NCBI GenBank assembly: GCA_963855995.1
Contig: OY979726.1
Coordinates: 1,452,501-1,516,500 of the forward strand
DNA from: Muricea muricata
Lineage: Eukaryota > Cnidaria > Anthozoa > Malacalcyonacea > Plexauridae
Length of the DNA: 64,000 nucleotides
Direction: 5' to 3'
Shown here: piece after piece, positions 21,886 through 33,973 of the stretch
How the letters are laid out: each line of letters opens with the position of its first letter
Position numbering within the stretch: position 1 is the first letter of the stretch
Notes under the pieces: model-generated
Seen by the model: only the letters and a program-made list of their open reading frames with translations
The model's database searches: none
What the model was told of the DNA's origin: nothing
Made by a program: the position numbers and the translations under genes

Positions 21886-23330
21886 ATATCCCAGCGCTAA
21901 AGGATGTGTTTGAATTATCACAATTTCACATTAATTGATACACATTTTTATAGCACGCTATAAAATATATACATATTATATATAAAAATATATATACTTT
22001 TATAATCATATTTATCCTTATGTATTTTAATTTACAGTACAAACGTTAAAGGAAAATGTATTTAAGTGATCGATTTTAAATTTATGATTGGATTTGTCTT
22101 CTAGAATAACAAAATGGAAGTATCGGGATAAAAAAGCATTATAAATCATGAATCATAGATAGGACCATATGTCTTGGATTTTAACTCATTCTAAACATAA
22201 TTCTTAACACAACAGTCAAATATTTCAAAAGCTGTCGCGGCTTGTGTCTGAGCTATCAGAGAAAATTCATTTTGTTCCGCAAAAGATGAAACCTTACGTG
22301 GACAGAAAACATTTAAAATTCTTAGGCGCATAGTTCAGAGATAAACGGTCCACAGCAAACACTAGACAGTTTACTTCCTCGTACGATAAACGTTGAATAT
22401 ACATGATAAAATCTTAAAATTTAATATTCCTTTAGCAAAATGAATGCCTCTGAATGATACAACACACATTAAAACCATCATAGCTTGTTCGCTGCCTTTA
22501 ATTCATCAACTACATTTTGGTAAAATGTAGTTTCTCTTCAAATCCATCTGACCAACTGTCGACACAGTCCTGAACGCACGTCTTTAAATTTGTCCACAGT
22601 TTTGCAGCCCCGCTTTCCGCTGTCAGGAGGCGCCGATTTCGACTTCATATGCCGAGTGTATCGTTCGCTATCCAATATAAGATCCTCCGTCTTCTCCACT
22701 TCGGAGAGAGAACGAGAACGCAAGCGAGTTGTACTCTTGGGTTCTGAAGAAGATAATTCATTTTCCCTTCTCACGGTATCGTCTGGCTCGCTATACGCGG
22801 AACTGTCAACAGGTTTAGAGCTTAGCAGTTGGTGGTTGTCAACACTACCCTTGCCCTCTGCTACTTTGCTTTGTTCGGTTGCCCTTTCGACAATATTGTC
22901 ATTCTGATCTTTCGTAAGCGTTTCCGAATCTTCGCAGTTTACCTCGCAAGTTAAACGTTGCTTTGCGAGCTCTATAGCTTCAACCCAGCCTGTCCTGTCC
23001 TCCAAATTCGCACAGTACAAATAGAGTTTATGCTCTCCACTTAAAATCTTCCAAGGGAATCGTTTCACATTATGATTACAGTCCACGGCATCCAAAGCAA
23101 TACAATCAGAGTTTATATTGTCCGAAATATCAACTGTCATTTCTTCCAATTTAAGAGATCCAAGCGGCGTATGTCGTTTATGGACTTTCCGTCGGTGAAA
23201 ATTTAAAGTATTTGATTTCAAAACACAGTACAGCACGTCAGCTTGCCCTTGTAATACCTCTTCTCGATAAATATATCCTTCGCGTAAAACAGTTTTTGAT
23301 TTATCCATCTTTGGCAACGCTGCACAGTCG
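21886..23330 (-). repeat. Segmental duplication, copy 2 (intact gene)
   Basis: Matches 1513-2016 plus 5280-5957 as one uninterrupted block and extends further to include the full 5' part of the PH gene. Same orientation as copy 1, about 20 kb away. Small indels distinguish the copies. Confidence 0.85.
22538..23308 (-). CDS. Intronless pleckstrin-homology (PH) domain protein
   Basis: 256 residues from ATG 23308 (a longer frame would need a TTG start). Residues about 8-117 form a PH domain: opening LREGYIYRE, strand pattern VLYCVLKSNTLNF, then KRFPWKIL, LYLYCANLEDR and the C-terminal helix with the near-invariant Trp108 (TGWVEAIELA). PH domains bind phosphoinositides or proteins at membranes. 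Residues 118-256 are acidic and serine-rich (TTRLRSRSLSEVEK, RHMKSKSAPPDSGKRG) with likely phosphosites and end in a short basic/aromatic tail. No catalytic domain, signal peptide or membrane segment. A truncated copy lies at 5469-5957. The precise family is not recognised. Confidence 0.8.
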   Translation of the reverse strand: MDKSKTVLREGYIYREEVLQGQADVLYCVLKSNTLNFHRRKVHKRHTPLGSLKLEEMTVDISDNINSDCIALDAVDCNHNVKRFPWKILSGEHKLYLYCANLEDRTGWVEAIELAKQRLTCEVNCEDSETLTKDQNDNIVERATEQSKVAEGKGSVDNHQLLSSKPVDSSAYSEPDDTVRRENELSSSEPKSTTRLRSRSLSEVEKTEDLILDSERYTRHMKSKSAPPDSGKRGCKTVDKFKDVRSGLCRQLVRWI

Positions 23331-24992
23331 TTACGGTTGCTACAATGTTACTTTACCCACGCTCGTTTCTAGCGCGAGTTGACGTCGCTCCGTCTTACCT
23401 GTTCAAACGCGTAAAATGATATTCAATACTGGCACGAATACGATACTGTTTATCTAGCACTTCCTCACTTTGACACAAGATATTTGTAATTGCAATCTGG
23501 TCGTCTCTCGAACTTGAGAATGCCAAGACCGCAAAAGAAATTTTGTACAGGTAATACCTCGGTGTAGCAAGCGAATATTCCAGATTCTTTGTTCCCGCTA
23601 ATACACCTACTCAAATCCCAGCCAAAAACTTAAGGAAGCAGGCGAGCCATGCAAACCGCTTCAAATTTGCAATTCGCACACACAGCAGGATACGACATGT
23701 TATATAATGAACTGACCAATGTCGGAACAGCAAATGCGATAAGCACAATGAGCTATGCGAAAGTAAATATTACCCAGCTTAAGTAATAATGCGATATGAA
23801 TTGCAAGGTATTGCTACGAAACGCACGGATTATTTGATACTCGTTTTGAACTTGTATTGTTGCAAGTTCCGTTTTAAATTCCTGCATACGAAATGAACAC
23901 TACCTTAAATAGAGCGCCATAGATTAGATGGTTGATTAAGCCTCTAATGAGTTTCGAAAATGAAATTTGTCGCAGATATAGGCGGTGACATTGGATTATA
24001 AACGTTGTTGTGTTGTTGCGATGCTAGAAATGTGTTTGTCCAAGTATTGCGATTGACGCACAGGCGAAAAATTTGCACTGAGCATTGTTACAGCTTTATG
24101 TATCTAACTTTAGATTCAATGCGCTTCAATCTATGCAGTGATTAGCATGCCTAAGCCTGCTTGCCTGCTTCAGCATACAATTGCATTTGACATTGAGGTA
24201 TTTGAGGACGTCGAAAGAAAACGAAATGAACAAACAGTAATGAACAAACAGACTTCAACAAATACTAGTAAAGAAACCACGTCGATTCAATATATGCTCG
24301 AGATTTTCGAGTGCTAAATATCCAATCTGCATCTTCGACCTTGAAAAACATGTGCCCCAGAATCGCGCCTTCTTGTTCAGACTTGTAAAATACGAAATGG
24401 AAGGTTTAAGAATTTCCATCCTTGAAAATGCGTGATTCCCCTTAAACGCGCGCTCAAAAACAGCATAAATTCCGCGAGAATTTTTTCCAGCGCCGACAAA
24501 TGCGTAAGCATTTCTGCTCGCATTCCTCCAGTACGAACGTCACAAGCGTGAAAGAATGCGCTCGATTCGAGGTTGAAATCAATCCGGCACAAATAATTCT
24601 TCGACCGAAAAATTCCTGAGATTTCTTAAAAATGCAAACGATGGGCTAGATGTTTCGAGTGTGGACAAAAGCACGAATAGACTCCAATTGCGCGGAACAT
24701 AACTTTCTCGACAAAAATAGAAGACGTTATATATATAATTTGCGGTCGAAAAGCACTGACTCAAAATTCTAAACGTATTTATACAGTCTTGGGCTTTAGT
24801 AATCATAATTGATAATTTGTCAACAAAGTTGGAAAGCGAAAACACGTGTTAAAACAAAACATCTAAGTCACTACGAAATTACCATCGACTTGTGAATTTA
24901 ATTTCGTTTTAGAAGAAGCCATCGGTGTTGTATTACAGCCATGTTCATATCAAAAATTCAAAGTAAGGCAGAAAACACCAATAATCGCAGCT
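23309..24992. other. Intergenic, no gene recognised
   Basis: Contains the promoter side of the PH gene. A possible tiny exon (MPRPQKKFCT, 23520-23550, then GTAATA) is too short to support. Nothing else seen. Confidence 0.45.
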
Positions 24993-25390
24993 TGACACTG
25001 GACCACCAGGTTTTAAATATCTTTTTCAGGTAGTTCTGACACAAACCACGACAGCTTATTGCAGAATGCTACCTACACTATAGGCCACAACGTTTAAAAA
25101 ATCTTTTTCAAGTAGTTCAGACACAAACCACGACAGCTTATTGTAGAATGCTATCTACACTGGACCACCATGTTTCAGATATCTTTTTCTGGTAGTTTTG
25201 ACACAAGCGACGACAGCTTATTGTAGAATACTACCTACACTGGACCACCACGTTTGAGATATTTTTTTCAGGTAGCTCAGACACAAACTACGACATCTTA
25301 TTGTAGAATACTACCTACACTGGACCACTATGTTTGAGATATCTTTTCCAGGCAAATCAAAGACCAACTATGATAGCTTATTGTGGATAC
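24993..25390 (+). repeat. Minisatellite family A (80 bp), array 1, forward
   Basis: About 4.7 units of an 80-bp sequence (core ACACAAACCACGACAGCTTA, then TTGTAGAATACTACCTACAC, then GGACCACCACGTTTGAGATA). Equivalent sites at 25131, 25211 and 25291 are exactly 80 bp apart. Confidence 0.9.
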
Positions 25391-25678
25391 CACATTCTAC
25401 AAATTCCATTCTTATCATATGAAAACAAAACTGATGGCGTGATGCTTGAGCCAAAAACTCACAGTCACACCTCAAACGGAAATTTGATCAATTTCCGCAA
25501 TTCTGTTTATCAGTTCTGAGAACAATATTTTTTGCTTCCGCAAAAGAATAAACTATAAATCGATAGTTGTATTAAAATAAATATAATTTTGTGCGCAAAT
25601 AAGCATTAGTGGCGCTCTCAAATTGTTGGGTCAATAGAACATAACAGCCATACAATGCTCTGATAAATGTGCATGGGG

Positions 25679-26025
25679 GACCAGTGTACGTATAGTATTC
25701 CACAATAAGCTGTCGTGATTTGTGTCTGAACTACCCGAAAAAATATCTCAAACGTGGTGGTCCAGTGTTGGTAATACTCTACAATAAGCTACCGTGATTT
25801 GTGTCTGAACTGCCTGAAAAAATAATTCAAATGTGCTGGTCCAGTGTAGGTAGTATTCTACAATAAGCTGTCGTGGTTTGTGTCTGAACTACCTGAAAAA
25901 GATATCTCAAACGTGGTGGTCCAGTGTAGGTAGTATTCTACAATAAGCTATCGTGATTTGTGTCTGAACAACCTGAAAAAGATATCTTAAACGTGGTGGT
26001 TCAGTGCAGGTAGTATTCTACAAGA
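25679..26025 (-). repeat. Minisatellite family A, array 2, inverted
   Basis: About four units of the same 80-bp repeat in reverse orientation, facing array 1 across a 290-bp spacer. Together they make a large inverted repeat. The spacer (25391-25678) is unique sequence with no gene. Confidence 0.9.
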
Positions 26026-27418
26026 TCAAGATCAAAAACATCCCAAAGATAATTCAAGTTATAGTTTTTGATCAGTTAATCTTGTTCATGTTGACATGTT
26101 GTTCAAAGACAAACCTTCGGCTGCCCTCTTTAATTAAAAGCCCCAGGACGTAATTGCTTTGAATATTAGCCAAATTCATTGCATTTTGTCAACTCACCTC
26201 CCTGTCAATCAATGAAAGAGCATGATACTCTAGTTACACAAAGTACGGCGAAAGTGTAAAGGAGCGGCTTGATTGCGGATTCATAACCAAGAATTTAGTT
26301 CCTAGTCTTTACCGGGGTCTTTGCCTGCATTTCGGGTGTTCCACCACGCAGGCTGATAGTCTCAGTGAACTCACTGGATAGTCTTTCAATCTTTGTTATG
26401 TAAGGTTGTAAAGGGTCACAATTATCAATATCATGACTATTTGACCCTCATTATCCAATAAGCACCCTGAACGTACTCTAACTTAGAATAAACCTTAGCT
26501 AAATCTGCCTACAGATAAGTTTTTAAAGAAACATGTCGTTTGAAAATCTTAGAAATATATCAAATATAGATGGCATTCTGAATATATTGTCTGTCACGAT
26601 TTTCTATTTGCTTTAGCGGTCTTAAGAACGATCTTTAGGAAGTTTCTTTCATCTACTCTACGGAATTACGCAGAGGACATGCCGTTTGCGGTAAGAAATC
26701 TCGGATGTTCAAGCAGATCCCTTTTCATAAATGTTGTGTCATTTCCATTTTGCGTCACAACCTCCCTGGCCAATGTACATCCTTTTCTGCGAAAGGCATT
26801 CTTTGTATTCGCTTTCCGGGGGGAGGGAGGGGTATTTTTGCAACGTATATGCGGTTTTATCAGCGATATTCACACGTTCACTTTGACAATGTCACAATGA
26901 TTAACCAATTACCTGAAAAATGTGCATGAAAAACGCAAGAATACATGATGACCATTTCAAATATCAGTAATAATTCAAAAAATTGTCGGCAAATCATGTC
27001 AAACCATTGTAAGTCATTTATTCCCCAGTTGAAAAGGTCTTTTAAAAATTAAAAATGCATAACAACTCCTTTTTGTAGTTTTTCATTTATTTACTTCTAA
27101 TCTAAGATGTTTTATAGACACTTCCCGAATTTATTCTGTGGGCATAAAAAACACTTATTTTCAATAGGCTTCATACCCCGCCTCGATTTCAAGCTATTGT
27201 TTCGTGTGCACTCAAGCAAATTCGGGAAATGTCTATTGTTTGATGTTTTCATTGCAAACAATGTAACGTCACGATGCATATTGAGCTTTCGTTTTACCTT
27301 ATTATATTTGGCTATTTAGCCTAAAGGCCGTAATAAAATAACTCACTTTAAGTCGTTTTAACTGGTACGTGACAGCTGCTATAACACGAATTTGTTAAAA
27401 GATGTTATCGTCGTTCTT
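26026..27418. other. Intergenic, no gene recognised
   Basis: A short purine run at 26819-26831 and otherwise ordinary AT-rich sequence. Confidence 0.45.
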
Positions 27419-27669
27419 TCTTAATTCAAGCGATTGAGAATTCAATCTAATGGATTTAATTTTCAATCTTTTTGGGATTGTTTTCAGGGATCATACGTTT
27501 CTATTGAAAAACAATCTAATTGAGTGACATATTTCAATCGATTGAAACACTGAAAGACTATCCCTCAATGTATATTTAATCTATTAGATTAAAAAATAGT
27601 CTATTAGATTGAAAAATTCTTCAAACTTTTGAAAGATTGAAAAAATCCCTCGAACCAATGTTTTAAATG
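27419..27669. repeat. Dispersed 250-bp repeat, copy 1
   Basis: Matches 56832-57087 over its whole length with scattered differences. Rich in the motif CTATTAGATTGAAAAA and its relatives, which can fold back. No coding capacity. Confidence 0.85.
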
Positions 27670-27987
27670 AAGAGAGGACGTCTTATTGTCTGCAGTGAAA
27701 AGTTCAAACAAACTAAAATACCTCAAGTTAGAAGAAATGAAAAACCGCTAAAGAAGTTGCTATACGGTTTTAAAGCTCTTTCCACAGCTAGGTAATAAAA
27801 ATTCTTGTCATATGCACTCTATTCTGTAAGCTAAATGCCTTTGAAACAACACAAGGCGACATATGACATTCACCATTGATAACATCACATATGCAATGAA
27901 AGAACAACAAAACAAAAAGTCGTTTCGCAATTGAAAACTTGCTCTAAGTCGAACATCCTTGAAATCGTCAGCAAAACTATGATCGGC

Positions 27988-28165
27988 AATAATTCCATGT
28001 TTTCAGTACGCAAAATTAAATCTTAATCCAAACCCTAAATCTAATCAAATCTTTTATCAACGAAAGTTAAAACATGAAAATAAAACGTTGGCCAGTGTTG
28101 GGGTTGGGGTTAGTGCATGTTTGGATTAAGATTTATATTCGCCATACTGAGAACACGGAATAATT
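27988..28165. repeat. Small MITE with 46-bp terminal inverted repeats
   Basis: Left arm (AATAATTCCATGTTTTCAGT...) pairs with the right arm ending at 28165 with a few mismatches. The inner part has CCAAACCCTAAA and GGTTGGGGTTAG runs. The interval 28166-28844 holds nothing I can support. Confidence 0.7.
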
Positions 28166-28844
28166 ATCCTATTATCGCTAATTCAGACTTCCACACTCAC
28201 AAGGAACTCCTTAGAAATTAATAAACTATATAACGGCCCCTCAATGTATACTTATACCGCTTGAAAGTGTTGACTAAAAATAGTCCAATCACTGCAAATA
28301 TCGGCTGCCCGAACGTCGTTAAATTTCCTGGACAGTGTAAATATTTGTTTGTGTGTGTGCAAACATGAACCGACACCGCATATTGCCTTTTGACAAACGC
28401 GTTGTAAAAAAAATTAATTTCTACAGAAATTATCAGACAGTATTTTACACTGACCTAATTTGTCCGCACACATGCCCACTGGCATTATGAGGGAGTACAA
28501 TGGAGTACAATGGCCTACGCTAATTGGATTCTTGTTCCCATGGGAAAACAATATGCAGCTACAGAAATGGCAGGCGTTTTTCAAAGTCTTGTCATCGTAA
28601 CTTAGAAACATTGGTATTACAACCTCAGCAATTTACGTTCATATAACAGGAAAGATTTCTAAATATATAAATTTTGTAACTCAGGCGTAACGTTGTGTTG
28701 GACGATGTAAATAATATAAACATAATATAGACATAGCCTTACAAAGCTATCTGTTTCCCGCTGTTTGTTCTGAGCTGATGACAAGCTGGGAAGATTGTTG
28801 TTATTTTATAACAATGTCGATAGTTTACTGTAGCGCTGTATGAA

Positions 28845-29290
28845 TAAGAGATGATCCTTACACTAGACTTCTAGGAAGAACAGTTCAGAACTGAGTATAA
28901 AGTTAGTTTAGTTTAGGTTTCCATCTGTAGTAACACTGGATCAATAAGAGATGATCCTTACTGGACCTCTAGGACAACAGTTTAGAACTGAAGAGCTATC
29001 TAGTATAAATAAATAAAGTTAGTTTAGTTTCTACCTATAGTAACAATGGATCGATAAGAAATGATCACTACTGAACTTCTAAGAACAGTTTAGGACTGAT
29101 AGAGCAATCAAATACATAAATAAAGTTTTTTTAGGTTTCCTACTTTTTTTAGGTTTTCAATACAAGATGATCCTTACTGGACTTCCAGGAACAACAGTTT
29201 AGAACTGCATGATATTGGTAACTAGTATATATAAAGTTAGTTTTGTTTTCCTTATGTAGTATCACTGTAGTATTACTCTTAGCTAGTGAG
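28845..29290 (+). repeat. Minisatellite family B, array 2, forward
   Basis: About four degenerate copies of the 114-bp unit, more diverged than the intronic arrays. No host intron is recognised here. Confidence 0.8.
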
Positions 29291-30624
29291 ACTAAATCAA
29301 TATAAAGTTGTTTTCATCTAACCTGAAACATGTGGATCGCCCGTGCGAAACAAGTGCACTTGAGACTTGGCATGACGTGTTGCTGGCCCTTTAAGTCTTT
29401 ATACAAATGATTTCCGAAAGGTACTCGTCAAGACTAATTAACTTTGGGTCATTATCAAATAATGACTGTAACATAGGAGATAGAAGTTATATTAGGAAAA
29501 CAAATGGCCTATTTTAACGAGTTCTCTTTCGAGCCAACCAGTTTTGGTTTCGTTCTCAACTAAACAACAGCATGACATTTAGAGCACGACGTTCTCAAGT
29601 GGTTATCAGGATGTGTTGTCGGTTGCTTCTTCCCAGTTGTGACAAGACTGAAACGAGTGGACCTAAACGGACTGGACCTAACTGCTGTAGAGAAATCCAT
29701 TTTCCTGTTTTTAATCACCTATGTCTTTTATTTTTCTTTATGAAACTTGTTGAAACTTAGAAGTCATGTTTAGTAAAGTAAATTATAATAAGTCTATATG
29801 TCACATTTGGAAACAAAGTAAACTATATTTCGTCGGAAATTGAGATGGAAAAATTGATTTCTACTTGGCAACTAGTCCCTGCTTTCATCTCACATACTTT
29901 CGAGAACAAAAACAGATTTGCTACAAGCCGTTTCAACAAAAACACCAATACAAAGTGTTGAAAACAACAGGCAACTACGAGCTTATCTGGCATGAGCCAT
30001 TTCCTCCTAATCAAAATTTGCAAAGCATTCATGGATTACTTGAAGAAACAGTGCGATAAAAAGCACCAATCATGGAACGGATAGTGCAGACAATCCTTGA
30101 GGCATCTTTTATATTTTCTTGCTTCACTTTTAACTTTCAAAGTTTCCTGCTACTTTGAGTTGTTCCTCCAAACAATCCACAGATGTTTGGCGGTTCTCAA
30201 TTGGGAAATGGATAATCTGCTTGTTGCGCGAGTGGAGCCTATATATAATGGCGTCACCAATCTTGTTACATGTTAATGACAACTTGTTGCCGACATGTCG
30301 ATAAACACAGTTGTCAAAACACGGTATTGAAGATATTCCATTGGCAAGATTAATATTTTACAGTGCTGCAATTAGTACTGAAAAAGGCGTTATGGTAATC
30401 AACGCAAAACCATTCGGAAAGTTTGACGTCAATGTCCTAATCCCTGTCTGTTGAAATGATCAACCCTCCTTTTTTTAATCACGATATTTTTACCCACTCA
30501 CGCCAGCACGCAAGCGACTGTATGATCCTTAACTACCATTGATTATATAACTTTGATTCGCAACTCTATCAAGTTGGACATCCAAACTATTTATAGATCT
30601 AACACTTATAAATCTGCGGAAAGA
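29291..30624. other. Region between inverted family B arrays, no gene recognised
   Basis: 1.3 kb of unique sequence bracketed by array 2 (forward) and array 3 (reverse). Open frames near 29572 and 29865 are short and unconvincing. Confidence 0.4.
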
Positions 30625-30960
30625 AGGAAACCTAACCCAAACTAACTTTATTTATACTGGATAGCTTTATCAGTTCTAAACTGGTCTTCCTAGAGGTCCA
30701 GTAACGATCATCTCTTATTGATCCAGTGTTACTGCAGGAGGAAACCTAAACTAAAACAACTTTATTTATACTGAAAAGCTCTATCAGTTCTATAAACTGT
30801 TCTTCCTAGAGGTTCAGTAAGGATCATCTCTTACTGATCCAGTGTTACTACAGGAGGAAACCTAAACTAAACTAACTTTATTTATACTGGATAGCTCTAT
30901 CAGTTCTAAACTGTTCTTCCAAAAGGTTCAGAAAGGATGGTCTCGTATTGACCCACTCCA
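30625..30960 (-). repeat. Minisatellite family B, array 3, inverted
   Basis: Three units of the 114-bp repeat in reverse orientation relative to array 2. Confidence 0.85.
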
Positions 30961-31041
30961 CTGTGGCTATATACGACAGGGAAAAACCCCAAACTAATTT
31001 AAGTAATTTTATTTATGGTTAAATATAAAAACCAAATACGT

Positions 31042-31318
31042 ATTGTTTTTGTTATAATGATAAAATATTACTCAGGATTCTAACTCAAAGGTTTTTATTC
31101 AACTTTTTATTTTTGCGACGTTTCGGATAGTTTTACTATCCGTTCTCAAGCTTTTTACTTATTTAAGTTTACAAAAATCACGACTACCTAAACTTAAATA
31201 AGTAAAAAGCTTGAGAACGGATAGTAAAACTATCCGAAACGTCGCAAAAATAAAAAGTTGAATAAAAACCTTTGAGTTAGAATCCTGAGTAATATTTTAT
31301 CATTATAACAAAAACAAT
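31042..31318. repeat. Perfect 129-bp palindrome with 19-nt spacer
   Basis: The left arm 31042-31170 and right arm 31190-31318 are exact reverse complements by eye. Each arm carries GGATAGTTTTACTATCC, itself a hairpin, beside CGACGTTTCG. The short motif AAATACGTATTGTT occurs just outside on both sides (31034 and 31363), possibly the target site. Confidence 0.9.
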
Positions 31319-33208
31319 GAATCACCAAAGAGAAAGTTTTAGAAAAAGAATTAACAAATACGTATTGTTATATTGTGTGGACAATTTTAAGTGGTAAAAT
31401 AAACATTCAAAAATTCATTATGTTCAACAAGATTTAATACATACTATGGTACGGGTCCTTATACGCAACAAATCCACTATAATAAAATGTTTCAAATTCC
31501 AAAACTGGTTGAAATACGTACAAAGTTATTTAAAATCAGAAAATATCATGCCAGAAGATGGAGAAATTTTTAAACGGAATACAACGGCATTGGGCAGATA
31601 CAAACGATATTGGTTTTATTTGCTCTTGACGTCATGAGGCTGTCCTCTTCTTAATTACATTTTCAAAAGACGACAGTGATGCTCTTCCCGCATCAAATAA
31701 AATTCACATTTCAAAACATGCCCGTAAAACACGCGTTCTTCTCAACGAAAACATTAAAAAACCTTCGTATTTTGGGTACACTGAGTCTACAACGATGTAT
31801 TGACGTAGATTTTCTGCTAAGCCCTTCCCTTTTTGGTCTTTGCTTAATGTGCCATTATTGATATTCGCCAAGTGTACGAAACGTCAAACGTCTACGGGCA
31901 ACAGGCCGCATTCGCTTAAATAATCTACAGGGGTCTATTACCACGAGTCTTCTTCGCCTCAAGCAAAGTAATTATTCAGGCAAAGCACGTTTTAAAATTT
32001 AACAAGTTCCTATTTGCCAACGGGGGAACAAAACTCCTTTACGTAAGGTTGTAGCTTGAGCAACAGGAAACACGGTCGAGAGGACATTATGAAGTAACGG
32101 GAAATCCCTCTTCGGACTAAAACACCTCCTTCTATATGGCAAAGACACGTCAAATATAACAAATATTCTAATCAACTCTTCGTGAAGTGAAGTCATTAGT
32201 TCGATTCGAGAGACAGTCGGTTTGTAATTTGTATTTATTATTAATTATTAGTGGGTTTTGACATCAAGAACAAGCGTGTGATAATGAGATTTTAGACAGC
32301 AGTTCTCGTTGAACGTTGCACTAAAGTTGGCCTTCACATCGGCGTGAGGAAAGTCAAGGTAATTTTCTGTTGACAAACGGTGGACTTATACAGCGAAAAA
32401 GGTCGCGGAGACTTCAGGTCTGTTTATAGAAAGCAATAGGCGAGATTTGAAAACATAATTGCTGAGAAAATTGCTTTTATCTACATAAACTAGAGGGTGC
32501 AATTCGTCGGCAAGCAGAAGGCATTGAGACAGAAACAAACCGACGAGAATCCGTTGCGAAGAAGTAGGCGAGAGCATTAGTAAAGGTAATTGTGGGAGAA
32601 CACTCGCCCTGTCCTTAAAGGGAAACATTCGACTCGGCTGTTTTGAAAAACGTGTAGGCAAACGTATAATTTGCGTGGGATAAAAAGTCCGGCCAGACTA
32701 TACATAAAGCCAAATTTTTAGCGAGGCAGAGAAGTTGGCATCGAAATCCACAAAGAATCGTTTATAAGCTACAGTTTCACCGAAAGAAACGGCAATAAAG
32801 GCGATTTGCTTTGTGTGGAGTCTTATACAGTGTTCATCTGCTTTGAGCCGTACCATACGAATCTAATCTGAAACGGTGCTTGAAGCGAAGAAACACGAGC
32901 CTTTCGAATCGAAACGTTATTTGACATTTGGAAATTTGCCGAGTCCATATATAGGAAGCGTTACTTTACACGGCGCCAAATTTGTTGTTGAAATCGAAAC
33001 AATATCGAAGATCGATTTGTTGTCGCTGATATACAAATTACGACTTACAAACTTGCCGTTTTAACGAGCTCCTTAACGTTTGAAAATAATCGAAAAGAAA
33101 GCATTAGGATTCCACAACCATTTCGAGACAGAAGCAAAACTTAGCAAAGTGATTACAGATACAGAGTTCATCGTACGAACTGAAGATATTCGAAGTTAAA
33201 AATTCAAA
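31319..33208. other. Intergenic, upstream of the second PH-like gene
   Basis: No gene recognised. Short frames at 31446, 32386 (minus) and 32876 have no family features. The last few hundred bases probably hold promoter and 5' UTR of the gene at 33209. Confidence 0.45.
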
Positions 33209-33973
33209 ATGGACTACACCGGAAAGATAGAAATATTCAAGGAAGGTTTCGTCGTCTCGCTGGGACAGAACGTGTTTAGTTTGCCGAAACTGTTGTGGTT
33301 TTCGTTGAGATCAACCGGTCTGTTCTACTCGACGCGAGAAAGAAGCGAAGACAGCACTCGTTATGCCGAGAGTGTCATCGAATTTCAATCAATGTACGTG
33401 CGAGTTGAAAAGTTGGACGACGAAAGCTCACGGTTCGCTTACAAGAACGACAAGATTGACGTTTACTGCTTGCGTGTCGGCGATAAACGCAAATGTAGAA
33501 TGCTGTGTTTCACAAGTTGGGAAGAACGCGATTTCTGGGTTATTTCAATCTTAACTGCAATCGCACAATTCAAGATAACGGCGGCCACAATCCCTCAATC
33601 GGAACTTTGCGGCAAAATACGTTACGGCTCGACCGTTTCGACGCTTCGAGCGGCTCGCTCGGGAAAATCCAGCTCGACAAGCAGTGCTAGGTTCGCCAGG
33701 ACGAGTCTGAGAAGATCGTTTCGAAAGAAATTCGGATCGCTGAAATCGCGGAAGTCCGTGCGCGATTCGAGGTGCGATTTGAGCGAGAATGTGTACACCT
33801 CATCAACATCTGATGTGTTCAGCGATACGAACGCAGAAAGTGATAAAACGATGACGCCGAGCGCTAAAATCGAAGACGTTGGCAGTTCGAAAGGATTTTT
33901 CAAGTCTGGCTGGGATGTGATTCGTAGAAGAAGTCCATCACAGCTTACGAGGACTGGCAGTTTGAGAATTTGA
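33209..33973 (+). CDS. Intronless PH-like domain protein with a basic, serine-rich tail
   Basis: 254 residues; the ATG at 33209 sits in a good context (AAAATGG). Residues about 8-118 look like a PH fold: KEGFVVSLGQ opening, LLWFSLRSTGLFYST, a series of strands, CRMLCFTSWEERDFW with the C-terminal helix Trp, then AIAQFK. Residues 145-200 are strongly basic and Ser/Arg-rich (SLRRSFRKKFGSLKSRK), which could bind acidic lipids; the rest is acidic then basic again (DVIRRRSPSQLTRTGS). It resembles the protein at 22538-23308 in size and layout but the sequences are not close. Function unknown beyond probable membrane or protein binding. Confidence 0.75.
   Translation: MDYTGKIEIFKEGFVVSLGQNVFSLPKLLWFSLRSTGLFYSTRERSEDSTRYAESVIEFQSMYVRVEKLDDESSRFAYKNDKIDVYCLRVGDKRKCRMLCFTSWEERDFWVISILTAIAQFKITAATIPQSELCGKIRYGSTVSTLRAARSGKSSSTSSARFARTSLRRSFRKKFGSLKSRKSVRDSRCDLSENVYTSSTSDVFSDTNAESDKTMTPSAKIEDVGSSKGFFKSGWDVIRRRSPSQLTRTGSLRI

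Noticed and set aside
27988-28165. Interstitial telomeric repeat (CCCTAA-like)
   Set aside because: Only one or two imperfect hexamers, inside a MITE; no tandem array.
31190-31318. Hammerhead ribozyme in the palindrome
   Set aside because: A stem II hairpin and a GAAAC box are present, but the required CUGANGA box is altered and stems I and III are not evident.
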